Below are positions 24,658 to 32,195 of a stretch of 64,000 nucleotides of DNA, one piece after another. Under the pieces are notes generated by a model. It was not told where the DNA came from. It saw only the letters and a program-made list of their open reading frames with translations, and did not search any database. The position numbers were made by a program, and so were the translations under genes. Location of the stretch: NCBI GenBank assembly GCA_910584045.1, contig CAJTYO010000006.1, forward strand, positions 22,453-86,452, given 5' to 3'. Numbering within the stretch: the stretch's first letter is position 1; every line of letters begins with the position of its first letter. The stretch is from an uncultured Oscillospiraceae bacterium. Lineage in GTDB: Bacteria; Bacillota; Clostridia; Oscillospirales; Oscillospiraceae.

Positions 24658-25773
24658 TCATGCCTCAAACATTTCCGTGGAGAGATCACTCAGCCGCTCC
24701 ACGCCATCCTCCGTAATGCGCACCGTCAGGCCGCAGACGAGATACCCAATCTCCGGGATCATCTGGTTGGGATGGACAACGAGAACGGTATTCTCGTGAA
24801 GAATCTCCTCATTTGTCTCACCCAGGTCAATCAGTCCAAGTCCGAAATTATGGCCCCTGGAGCGCATATAGGGCGGGTGGCAGAACTTTTCATAGCCCGC
24901 GGCCCCAATTACCTCATTTTGCCAGACAGCAATGTCCTTTGCCCGCACGCCAGCCCTTGTCTTGGACAGGGCGTACTCCAGCGCTTCGCGCAGGAGCGCG
25001 TGCTTCTCCCGCTCCAGCTGGGTAGCGGGTCCCATCTTCACCGTTCTGCAGAGCTGCGTGGCATAGGTGATGCTGCCAATAATGGGGGTAATCTCCGTTA
25101 GAACAAAGTCCCCCATATTCAGATAGTTTTCCTTTGCACGATTCATGCTGGGAAGATTTTTCCCCATGCCGATCATCTGGAAATTCTCGTCCGCGCCGCC
25201 GCATTTCATGGCGTATTCCAGCTCGGCGATCAGCTCAAACTCACTCACACCTACGCGGAGCGCGGCCATTTCGGCCTCATATGCTCTGTCCGCCAGCTTT
25301 GCACATTCCCTCATAACTTCCACTTCCCAGGGAGTTTTGACCTTTGCCAGCTCGTCCAGCGCGGCATACTCGTTTGTAACCGTTTTCCCTCGAAGCTCCT
25401 GCATAAGCGCGGCGTGCTTCTGGCTGCTCATGTGCTCCGCGCCGACTACGCCGACGGTGGCGCCGCTGGCGGCGGCGAGACGCCCCGCCTGTTTGGTCAG
25501 ATCGCCGGAATACACTTGAATATCCTCCACCCAGCTTTCCCGCCGGGCTCGCTCCTCATCCCAGAGCTGGCTGATGAACAGTGTCGGCTCCCCCTTCCGG
25601 GGCAGCACCATGCAGGCATCCTCCCCCAGAATGCGGAAGTTGGCGACATAGTGGATTACCTCAATTTTCCACTGACAGCTGTAGAATACCATAACGTCCA
25701 GCCCACGCTGGTCCATCATGGCGCGAATACGGCCGAGCCGGAAGGCCGGCTCCTCTTTTGGATACTGTCTCAC
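24658..25773 (-). CDS. M24-fold (creatinase/aminopeptidase-like) protein 1
   Basis: The 371-residue protein has a creatinase N-terminal domain (DVMVFYSCQWKIEVIHYVAN near residue 30) and an M24 C-terminal domain (VSEFELIAELEYAMKCGG, FVLTEITPIIGSITY, SRGHNFGLGLIDL). One His of the family is kept, but the paired Asp metal ligands are absent at FVLTEITPIIG. It probably hydrolyses a C-N bond rather than acting as a dinuclear metallopeptidase. It starts at GTG 25773, overlapping the preceding dehydratase stop by 4 bases, with GGGGGAG in front. Confidence 0.82.
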   Translation of the reverse strand: MRQYPKEEPAFRLGRIRAMMDQRGLDVMVFYSCQWKIEVIHYVANFRILGEDACMVLPRKGEPTLFISQLWDEERARRESWVEDIQVYSGDLTKQAGRLAAASGATVGVVGAEHMSSQKHAALMQELRGKTVTNEYAALDELAKVKTPWEVEVMRECAKLADRAYEAEMAALRVGVSEFELIAELEYAMKCGGADENFQMIGMGKNLPSMNRAKENYLNMGDFVLTEITPIIGSITYATQLCRTVKMGPATQLEREKHALLREALEYALSKTRAGVRAKDIAVWQNEVIGAAGYEKFCHPPYMRSRGHNFGLGLIDLGETNEEILHENTVLVVHPNQMIPEIGYLVCGLTVRITEDGVERLSDLSTEMFEA

Positions 25774-26315
25774 GGCTCTCCCCCTTGTGCAAGCGTATCA
25801 TAGTTTTCCCGGTGGCAGTTGATCCAATCAATCATTCCACCCGCCGCCCAACGCTCAACCAGAATCGGGATCGGCGGCGCAGCCTGCGCTTCCGCACCGG
25901 TTGTCAGGTTCCGGATTTTCCCGGTGGAAACGTCGACTTCCACCTGATCCCCCTTGCGGAAGAGCCGGTTGATTCCCGGACACTCCAGAATCGGTACGCC
26001 AATATTCCAAGTATTGCGGAAAAAAATTCGTCCGCTGCTTTCGCACAGGATGGCGGAGACCCCTAAGTATTTCAGCACCTTGCCTGCGGGGCGGGAAGAT
26101 GAATTCCCGAAATTGCGGCCTGCAACGATCACATCGCCGGGCCGTACATCCGTATGAAAGCTCTCGTCGTAAAAGGCAAGGCAGCTTTTCGCCGCAAGGG
26201 CGGGATTAAAGTCCGTGCCCGTTGCCATAATGCTCTCTGAGTTTACGTCGTCGCCGAAAACCCAGGCTTTTCCACTTCTGATCGTATCCATTTGTAAGAC
26301 TGTCCTTTCTGTCAT
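25770..26315 (-). CDS. LeuD-like dehydratase small subunit B
   Basis: The 181-residue swivel-domain protein belongs to the isopropylmalate/homoaconitate dehydratase small-subunit family. It has the substrate loop NFGNSSSRPAGKVL near residue 68 and RIFFRNTWNIGVPILEC near 96. It would pair with the large subunit 9 bases upstream. The usual GCGSSRE loop is changed to NSSSRPA, suggesting a substrate different from the leucine pathway. A second start at 26291 is possible. Confidence 0.85.
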   Translation of the reverse strand: MTERTVLQMDTIRSGKAWVFGDDVNSESIMATGTDFNPALAAKSCLAFYDESFHTDVRPGDVIVAGRNFGNSSSRPAGKVLKYLGVSAILCESSGRIFFRNTWNIGVPILECPGINRLFRKGDQVEVDVSTGKIRNLTTGAEAQAAPPIPILVERWAAGGMIDWINCHRENYDTLAQGGEP

Positions 26316-26324
26316 TTTGTGCCG

Positions 26325-27587
26325 TCAGAGAAACCGGCGGGGATCGGTGATCTTTCCGCAGATGGCCGAAGCGGCGACCGTGAGAGGGGAGGCCAGATAG
26401 ATTCCGGAATTTTTGCCGGCCCGACCGGGCTGATTCCGGGGATTTGTCCCGATCATGACCTCGTCATCCCCCAAATTGCCATAGCAGCACATCTGACAGG
26501 GACCGCAGTAGGGCGGGCTGATAATCGCACCCAGATCCGTGAAGAACGAAATCAGACCTTCCCGCTGCATCTCCCGGAGAATGTCGGCCGTGCCGGGGAC
26601 AATCAGCAGGCGTGTATCCGGATGGAGGGACCGGCCTCGCAGAATATCGGCAGCCATGCGGAAATCCTCCAGAGAGGAACCGGTGCATCCTCCAATATAG
26701 GCTTGATGAACGCGAATGTTTTGCGCCTCCACCTCGGCAACCCGCCTGGTTTCCGTCGGACGGGGCGGGCACGCGATCATGGGCTCCACCGCACCGGCAT
26801 CCACAGACCATTCCCGCTCAAAGGTACAGTCGGGATCGTTATATATGCAGTCATAGGGGCCGCGGACACGGTTTTGCATAAAGGAGCGGGTTATATCATC
26901 GGGTTCAATGAAACCGGTAACAGCTCCCATCTCCACCGCCAACAGACTGAAGATCATTCTCTGATACATACTGAGAGCGTGGATATAGGCCCCGGAGAAG
27001 TCTATTGTCCGCCAAAGCGCGCCGTCGGCGCCCACCTGGGACAGGACATACTGCGCCACGTCGCGGGCGCAGACCCCTTTCCCGGTTTTTGACTCAACCG
27101 TGACGCGGACTGTCTGAGGAACCTTGAACCATGCCTTGCCGGAGAGCAGAATCTCGGGGACCTCATAGCTCAGAGCCGTGCCAAACGCACCGGCGGCCCC
27201 GTAGATCGTGCTGTGAGAATCCGCGCCCACATAGACATGTCCGGGGCGGACGTGCCCTTTCTCCAGCATGATAATATGGCCGTTTCCGGTGCCCATGTCA
27301 TACACATGGCGGAAACCAAATTTTTTCACGGCTTTCCGAACCTCCGCCAAGTCATTGGCATACTGATTGCTGGCAGGCAGGCAAACGTGGTGCCCCAGGC
27401 CAAGAATCAGCTTATCCGGGTCAAAGCACCGGTTGACGCCGCCAATCAGCTTCCAGTTGTCCAGGAAAAACCATGGGCTATGGACGAAAATCCCGTCCAC
27501 GTCACAGGTGGCCACATCACCGGGGAAGACCTCCTTTCGCCCGCTGCGCAGCGCAAGTATTTTTTCCGTCGCGGTATGTCCTGTCAT
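26325..27587 (-). CDS. LeuC-like (aconitase superfamily) dehydratase large subunit B
   Basis: The 420-residue [4Fe-4S] hydro-lyase subunit has ADSHSTIYGAAGAFGT near residue 123, then IGGCTGSSLEDF (first cluster Cys, about 296) and YCGPCQMCCYGN (the other Cys, about 355). Members isomerise or dehydrate 2- or 3-hydroxy di- and tricarboxylates. It is more divergent than copy A, with an extra Cys next to the cluster pair. Together with 25770-26315 it forms a second complete dehydratase within one operon. Confidence 0.88.
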   Translation of the reverse strand: MTGHTATEKILALRSGRKEVFPGDVATCDVDGIFVHSPWFFLDNWKLIGGVNRCFDPDKLILGLGHHVCLPASNQYANDLAEVRKAVKKFGFRHVYDMGTGNGHIIMLEKGHVRPGHVYVGADSHSTIYGAAGAFGTALSYEVPEILLSGKAWFKVPQTVRVTVESKTGKGVCARDVAQYVLSQVGADGALWRTIDFSGAYIHALSMYQRMIFSLLAVEMGAVTGFIEPDDITRSFMQNRVRGPYDCIYNDPDCTFEREWSVDAGAVEPMIACPPRPTETRRVAEVEAQNIRVHQAYIGGCTGSSLEDFRMAADILRGRSLHPDTRLLIVPGTADILREMQREGLISFFTDLGAIISPPYCGPCQMCCYGNLGDDEVMIGTNPRNQPGRAGKNSGIYLASPLTVAASAICGKITDPRRFL

Positions 27588-27590
27588 CAG

Positions 27591-28121
27591 TTATTCCTCC
27601 TTCTGATTTGTCTGCCGCTTCTTTTCCGCCAAACGCTCATGAATCAGCGGAACCAGCCCGCCCGCCTCAAGCTGCCGGAAGAGTGCCTCCGGAATGGGCG
27701 AGAAGGTATGTTTGCTCCCCTTTGTCCGGTTACGGATGACGCCCTCCGCGAAGTCAATTTCCAGCTCGTCCCCCACGTCTGTGGCGGAATGGATGCCGGG
27801 ACATTCAATACAGGGCAGCCCGATATTGAAGCAGTTCCGGTAAAAAATCCGTGCGAACTCCTCCGCAATAACTACCCGCGTACCTGCCGCCTTAACCGCA
27901 ATCGCGGCCGTTTCGCGGCTGGAGCCGCAGCCGAAGTTCCGCTCCGCCACCAGAAATCCGCCCGGCGCCATCTTCCGGGGAAAATCGGGGTCGATGTCGC
28001 GCATACAGATTTTGGCAACCTCTGCCGGCTCATGCGAGGTGATATACTTGCCTGAGGTCATATCGTCGGTGCTGATATGGCTGCCGAATTCAGCGAGAAC
28101 TGCGCCAGTAATACTGTTCAT
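27591..28121 (-). CDS. LeuD-like dehydratase small subunit A
   Basis: The 176-residue small subunit has STDDMTSGKYI near residue 17, the substrate loop NFGCGSSRETAAIAV near 62 and RIFYRNCFNIGLPCIEC near 90. These are the standard residues of isopropylmalate or homoaconitate dehydratase small subunits. It lies 11 bases after large subunit A. The C-terminal tail is charged and short. Confidence 0.88.
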   Translation of the reverse strand: MNSITGAVLAEFGSHISTDDMTSGKYITSHEPAEVAKICMRDIDPDFPRKMAPGGFLVAERNFGCGSSRETAAIAVKAAGTRVVIAEEFARIFYRNCFNIGLPCIECPGIHSATDVGDELEIDFAEGVIRNRTKGSKHTFSPIPEALFRQLEAGGLVPLIHERLAEKKRQTNQKEE

Positions 28122-28132
28122 ACTCCTCCTCC

Positions 28133-29389
28133 TCAGATCTTCCGTGGATCGGTGATTTGTCCGGTAAGCGCGCTGGCCGCCGCCGTGGCGGGCGAGCCGA
28201 GGTAAATATTTGCCTTCGGACTGCCCATACGGCCGCAGAAATTGCGGTTATGGGTTCCCAGGCAGGCCTCTCCCTCAAACATCAGGCCCTCATGCATACC
28301 GCCGCAGGGGCCGCAGTTGGAGTTGCAGATAATACAGCCCGCATCTGCAAAAACCTGCATACAGCCGTTGCGCACCAGTTCTGCATAAATTTTATTGCTG
28401 GCCGGGAGAATCAGGCACCGAACCTGCTGGGGAATCCTGTGTCCCCGGATAATTTCTGCCGCAGCCATAAAATCTTCCACGCGGCCGTTGGTGCATGTGC
28501 CAATCAGAACTTGGCTCAGCGGCGTCCCCTCCACCTCCTCAATGGGCCTGCCATTGGCCGGGCTGTGGGGAACGGCAACGTGGGGGACCAGCTCGTCAAC
28601 GCAGATATGTATTTCCTGGCAGAAGACCGCGTCGTCATCGCTTCTGATCATTTGAATGTCCTCACGCCTGACGCCGGCGTTCACCAGGTAGTCCGCCGTT
28701 TTTTCATCTGGCGCGATGATACCGTTCTTAGCTCCGGCCTCAATGGCCATATTGCAGAGCGTCAGCCTGGAGTCGACGCTCATATCTGAGATGGTCTCTC
28801 CGCAGAATTCAATGGTCTTATAGGTTGCGCCGTTTGCGCCAATCATGGAGAGGAGTTTGAGGATCACATCTTTGGACATCACCCTATGGGGCAGCTTCCC
28901 CGACACAACAACCCGAATGGTTTCCGGCACACGGAACCACAGGTCCCCCAATGCCAGAACATTGCACATCTCCGTAGAGCCGATCCCGGTAGAGAAGCAC
29001 CCCAGCCCGCCATAGGTGCAGGTGTGGGAATCCGTTCCCACGGCCACCTGACCTGGCAAAATATACCCGCCCTCTGGAATGATCTGGTGGGCAACCCCCT
29101 GAACATTGAAGAAATGCTTCAAGCTGTGTTTTTTCACAAAGTCAAAATTATGGGAGAGCCACTCGGCTGCATGCAGTGTACTTGCCGGCGCTGCGTGATC
29201 GACCACTACAAACACCCTATCCGGGTCCCAGATCGGTGCGTTCAGCTTCTCAAAGTTGGGATAGATTAGGGGACCCAGTCCATCGTGTACCATTGCCAGA
29301 TCTACCTTCGCCACAACAATCTGTCCCGGCTGAACCTTCTGATTGCCGGAAGCCTGTGCGAGAATTTTTTCCGTAATTGTCATACCCAT
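28133..29389 (-). CDS. LeuC-like (aconitase superfamily) dehydratase large subunit A
   Basis: The 418-residue [4Fe-4S] enzyme subunit has GTDSHTCTYGGLGCFSTGIG near residue 115 and cluster cysteines in LIGTCTNGR and SNCGPCGGMHEG. It resembles homoaconitase or 2,3-dimethylmalate dehydratase subunits as much as leucine-pathway LeuC, and no leuA or leuB is nearby. ATG 29389 begins 1 base after the stop of the upstream oxidoreductase, and AGAAAGG serves as ribosome site. Further in-frame upstream sequence belongs to that gene. Confidence 0.9.
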   Translation of the reverse strand: MGMTITEKILAQASGNQKVQPGQIVVAKVDLAMVHDGLGPLIYPNFEKLNAPIWDPDRVFVVVDHAAPASTLHAAEWLSHNFDFVKKHSLKHFFNVQGVAHQIIPEGGYILPGQVAVGTDSHTCTYGGLGCFSTGIGSTEMCNVLALGDLWFRVPETIRVVVSGKLPHRVMSKDVILKLLSMIGANGATYKTIEFCGETISDMSVDSRLTLCNMAIEAGAKNGIIAPDEKTADYLVNAGVRREDIQMIRSDDDAVFCQEIHICVDELVPHVAVPHSPANGRPIEEVEGTPLSQVLIGTCTNGRVEDFMAAAEIIRGHRIPQQVRCLILPASNKIYAELVRNGCMQVFADAGCIICNSNCGPCGGMHEGLMFEGEACLGTHNRNFCGRMGSPKANIYLGSPATAAASALTGQITDPRKI

Positions 29390-29390
29390 A

Positions 29391-30593
29391 TCATACCGCA
29401 CCTTTCTGAGTCGTTTTCTCCCGGGGAAAGCTGATGGCCCTCCGCGGACACAGGGATCCGCACAGTCCGCAGAATACGCACTTATCAACATCTACCTGGA
29501 CATTTTGCTCCTTGTCAAAAGACAGGGCTGTACAGGAAGCGATCCGCAGACAGGCACCGCATCCGACGCAGCGTTCCCTGTCGAAATGAGGCGGCACATC
29601 ATAGGCTTCCAATCTGTCCGGCGCAACCAGATGCCGCAGCGCGAGACCGCGCATAGCGTCAATTGTTTCATATCCTTGTTCCTCCATGAACCGCAGAAGT
29701 CCCTGGTTCATTTTCCTGATAACCTCAAAGCCGTCCCACAGGAGCTTCGTGCACATAGGCGTGATAGAGGCGCCAAACATAATCGCCTCCACGACGTGGG
29801 CCCACTCCGTAATGCCGCCGCCGCCCGCAATGCGCAGGGCGGTGTTCATTGCCGTATTGGCGATCAGACGGTTGGCATACAACCTGTTTACCGGCCCTAC
29901 AAGACCGCCCAGAGCATTGTTGCCCAGATTCGGCATACAGGTGCGCCCGCCCTGGTAGATATCGATCGGCGGTACTGCGATCTGCGTACCCATGACCACG
30001 ATCCCATCGATATCCGTCTTCGCCAGCGCGCGGGCCGTATTTAAATGATTGACATTGTTGGCCGTAGCCTTAACCCATACCGGGATTCCCACGTGGGCCT
30101 TTACCGCTGCGGCAATGCGGCTGATGATCTCCGGATGCTGCCCAATCTGCGCTCCGGCCAGCTGTCCTTCTCCACATGCCTCTCGGCTGAATGCCATGTT
30201 GGGACATACGAAATTAAGCTCCAGCGCATCCGCACCGGCCTCCTCCATACTGCGTGCGAGTCTGCACCATCCCTCCAGGTCGTCGCCGGGCCCAGCGATG
30301 TTAGCAAACACCGGCAGAGTTGTCGCCTTTTTTGTGTTATACACCAACTCGGTACCCTGTTCCAGGCAGTTGCGCCTGTCGCTGGGATTGAAGCTGTACA
30401 TCCCCCGGACGGCGTACATCCTGCGATATCCCTGTACAGGCTGCGTCAGCATCGTCAGTTTTGTGCTCACACAGCCTGCTCCGCAGTCCTCCGCGCGCCG
30501 GATCAGATCCGGGGAATCCGAAAGCGGACCTGATGCGACCATAATCGGACTGCTGATTTTCAGCGGACCAATCTGTTGTGCAATCGTGCTCAT
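29391..30593 (-). CDS. PreA-like dihydroorotate/dihydropyrimidine dehydrogenase with ferredoxin domain
   Basis: The 400-residue protein has an FMN TIM barrel (IMVASGPLSDSPDLI near residue 17, LNFVCPNMAFSREACGEG near 148, IAGGGGI near 265) joined to a C-terminal pair of [4Fe-4S] motifs (CVGCGACLRIASC and CVFCGLCGSLCP, about 348-388). This is the layout of dihydropyrimidine dehydrogenase PreA. It probably reduces or oxidises a double bond in the pathway substrate using ferredoxin-level electrons. It is the first gene of the operon, about 400 bases from the divergent AraC-type regulator. Confidence 0.88.
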   Translation of the reverse strand: MSTIAQQIGPLKISSPIMVASGPLSDSPDLIRRAEDCGAGCVSTKLTMLTQPVQGYRRMYAVRGMYSFNPSDRRNCLEQGTELVYNTKKATTLPVFANIAGPGDDLEGWCRLARSMEEAGADALELNFVCPNMAFSREACGEGQLAGAQIGQHPEIISRIAAAVKAHVGIPVWVKATANNVNHLNTARALAKTDIDGIVVMGTQIAVPPIDIYQGGRTCMPNLGNNALGGLVGPVNRLYANRLIANTAMNTALRIAGGGGITEWAHVVEAIMFGASITPMCTKLLWDGFEVIRKMNQGLLRFMEEQGYETIDAMRGLALRHLVAPDRLEAYDVPPHFDRERCVGCGACLRIASCTALSFDKEQNVQVDVDKCVFCGLCGSLCPRRAISFPREKTTQKGAV

Positions 30594-30710
30594 TGCTCCC
30601 TCCTGTTCTTCTGCCCTGATTCTGTGCAGAGCACGGAGCCGAGTCCCCGCTTTTTCCGTGTCCTGCTCTCATATTCCATGGAACCATGAGAAAACTATAC
30701 AATGAATTGG

Positions 30711-30739
30711 CCTGTTCTGCTATATTATTTTAGGACAGG
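30711..30739. promoter_or_regulatory. Inverted repeat, candidate operator in the divergent region
   Basis: CCTGTTCT (30711-30718) and AGGACAGG (30732-30739) are complementary at 7 of 8 positions around an AT-rich 13-bp centre. The site is about 120 bp ahead of the leftward operon, suited to the adjacent regulator. No other gene occupies 30594-30991. Confidence 0.4.
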
Positions 30740-30857
30740 TTTACAAAACAGCATGTCCTTTTTCCATATTATGCCGAGTTCCGCCGGCCGGTGGAAGCAC
30801 ATCGGGCAGACTGTGAAGTTTTCGGGGACACATTTCTGCCTGCGGCGAAGGCTTCTC

Positions 30858-30886
30858 TTGTGTTCGCGGCGGAACTGGTATATAAT
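30858..30886 (+). promoter_or_regulatory. Promoter of the AraC-type regulator
   Basis: TTGTGT (30858-30863), 17 bp and TATAAT (30881-30886), about 105 bases ahead of the regulator start. Confidence 0.6.
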
Positions 30887-30991
30887 AAACGGGAGATCCG
30901 CAAGGAGCCTTAATTTCCATACAGAAATTGCTCCGCATGTATTGAGCGCTTCGTGGGACACCGGAGCTGTACACAGCGAGGAGAGATTGCC

Positions 30992-31885
30992 ATGGCATCA
31001 GACAGGGAAAAACGCGTCAAACTGGGCACACCAACCATCGTACCCTTCGGTCCGATTGATCTGCTTATCTCCAACGCCGTTGTCCTGCAAAAGTACAGCC
31101 TCGCCTTTGAGCATTCACACGCCTCCTATGAACTGCATCTGGTTATAAAGGGCCGCTCTATCCTGCACGTAGACGACGAGGCCCTTTCCGTCTCAGCAGG
31201 ACAGTTCTGCTGGATAAATCCCGGTGCAAACCGGTATGTCGAGAGCAATCCCCTGGAGGAGTGCGAGCACTTTGTCGTCCACTTTGACTTTCTGAAGCGC
31301 CCATACAAGGACGTCTACGCGATCCTTGATTGCCAGAGCATACCTGAATTTCTCTCCATCATTCAGGAGAAAAAGGTGTGGATCAGCAGCAGCCAAAACA
31401 GGGGCCTGCGCATCTATGAATACCTGCAGAATGAATTTGAAAACCGATTCTTTGGATATATGATCGTGGCCAGGAACATGCTCTGCAGTTTGGTGGTAGA
31501 GGCGATCCAGAACATTGGTTTCCAGGAGATGTCTACCCGGCGCGAACAGCCGGACCAACGGCTGGAATATGCCATTCTCTCCTTTATCCGGGCCCATTAT
31601 GCAGAGGATATCACGATTGAAAAAGCAGCCCGGGCACTGAACATCTCCACACGCCACATTACCCGGCTGCTGAAGGAGCACTTTGGCACAACATTTAACA
31701 GCACATTGAATAACTTCCGTATAGCCCACGTACAGGAGCGGCTGATCTGTACCGACGACAGCATGGAGCGGATCGCAGAAGAGACCGGTTTTTCTTCCGC
31801 AGCCACCATGGCGGCCAATTTTAAGAAGGTAACCGGCTATACCATGCAGAGCTACCGGAAGGTTTCAAGGGTAAAAGACCCCTGA
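30992..31885 (+). CDS. AraC family transcriptional regulator
   Basis: The 297-residue protein has an N-terminal cupin-like ligand domain (YELHLVIKGRSILHVDDE, AGQFCWINPGANRYVES) and a C-terminal double helix-turn-helix of AraC type. The first helix pair is EKAARALNISTRHITRLLKE; the second ends RIAEETGFSSAATMAANFKK and VTGYTMQSYRK. ATG 30992 follows GAGGAG. It is read away from the ten-gene catabolic operon and is the obvious candidate to control it in response to the transported substrate. Confidence 0.9.
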   Translation: MASDREKRVKLGTPTIVPFGPIDLLISNAVVLQKYSLAFEHSHASYELHLVIKGRSILHVDDEALSVSAGQFCWINPGANRYVESNPLEECEHFVVHFDFLKRPYKDVYAILDCQSIPEFLSIIQEKKVWISSSQNRGLRIYEYLQNEFENRFFGYMIVARNMLCSLVVEAIQNIGFQEMSTRREQPDQRLEYAILSFIRAHYAEDITIEKAARALNISTRHITRLLKEHFGTTFNSTLNNFRIAHVQERLICTDDSMERIAEETGFSSAATMAANFKKVTGYTMQSYRKVSRVKDP

Positions 31886-31897
31886 CCTGTATGCGCG

Positions 31898-31937
31898 CAG
31901 TAAGCCTCCGTCCGGCAAACCGGGCGGAGGCTTACTG
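31898..31937 (+). terminator. Terminator of the AraC-type regulator
   Basis: CAGTAAGCCTCCGTCCGG pairs with the following arm over about 18 pairs with a CAAA loop. The rest of 31938-32195 shows only weak promoter-like sequence ahead of the next gene. Confidence 0.75.
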
Positions 31938-32195
31938 TATAGTCAGGCAGTCCGGCGCATATCCGCACTTCTCTATCCGTTCAAAGGGTAAACTTGTGCC
32001 AGTTTTATACTATTACCTGCACATTTACAACTTGTTTCCTTCTGAAATCTATGATAGCATCAGCTGGGGCCAGGGGACAGAGAAAACTATCCGTCTGTCC
32101 GCAGGCTGATTCGAGAAAAGGAGGTTAACAGGACACCGGCGTCGTTCCCTATCTGTGCGTAAATTTGATGTAAAATCTGGAAAGGAGCCCCTGAG

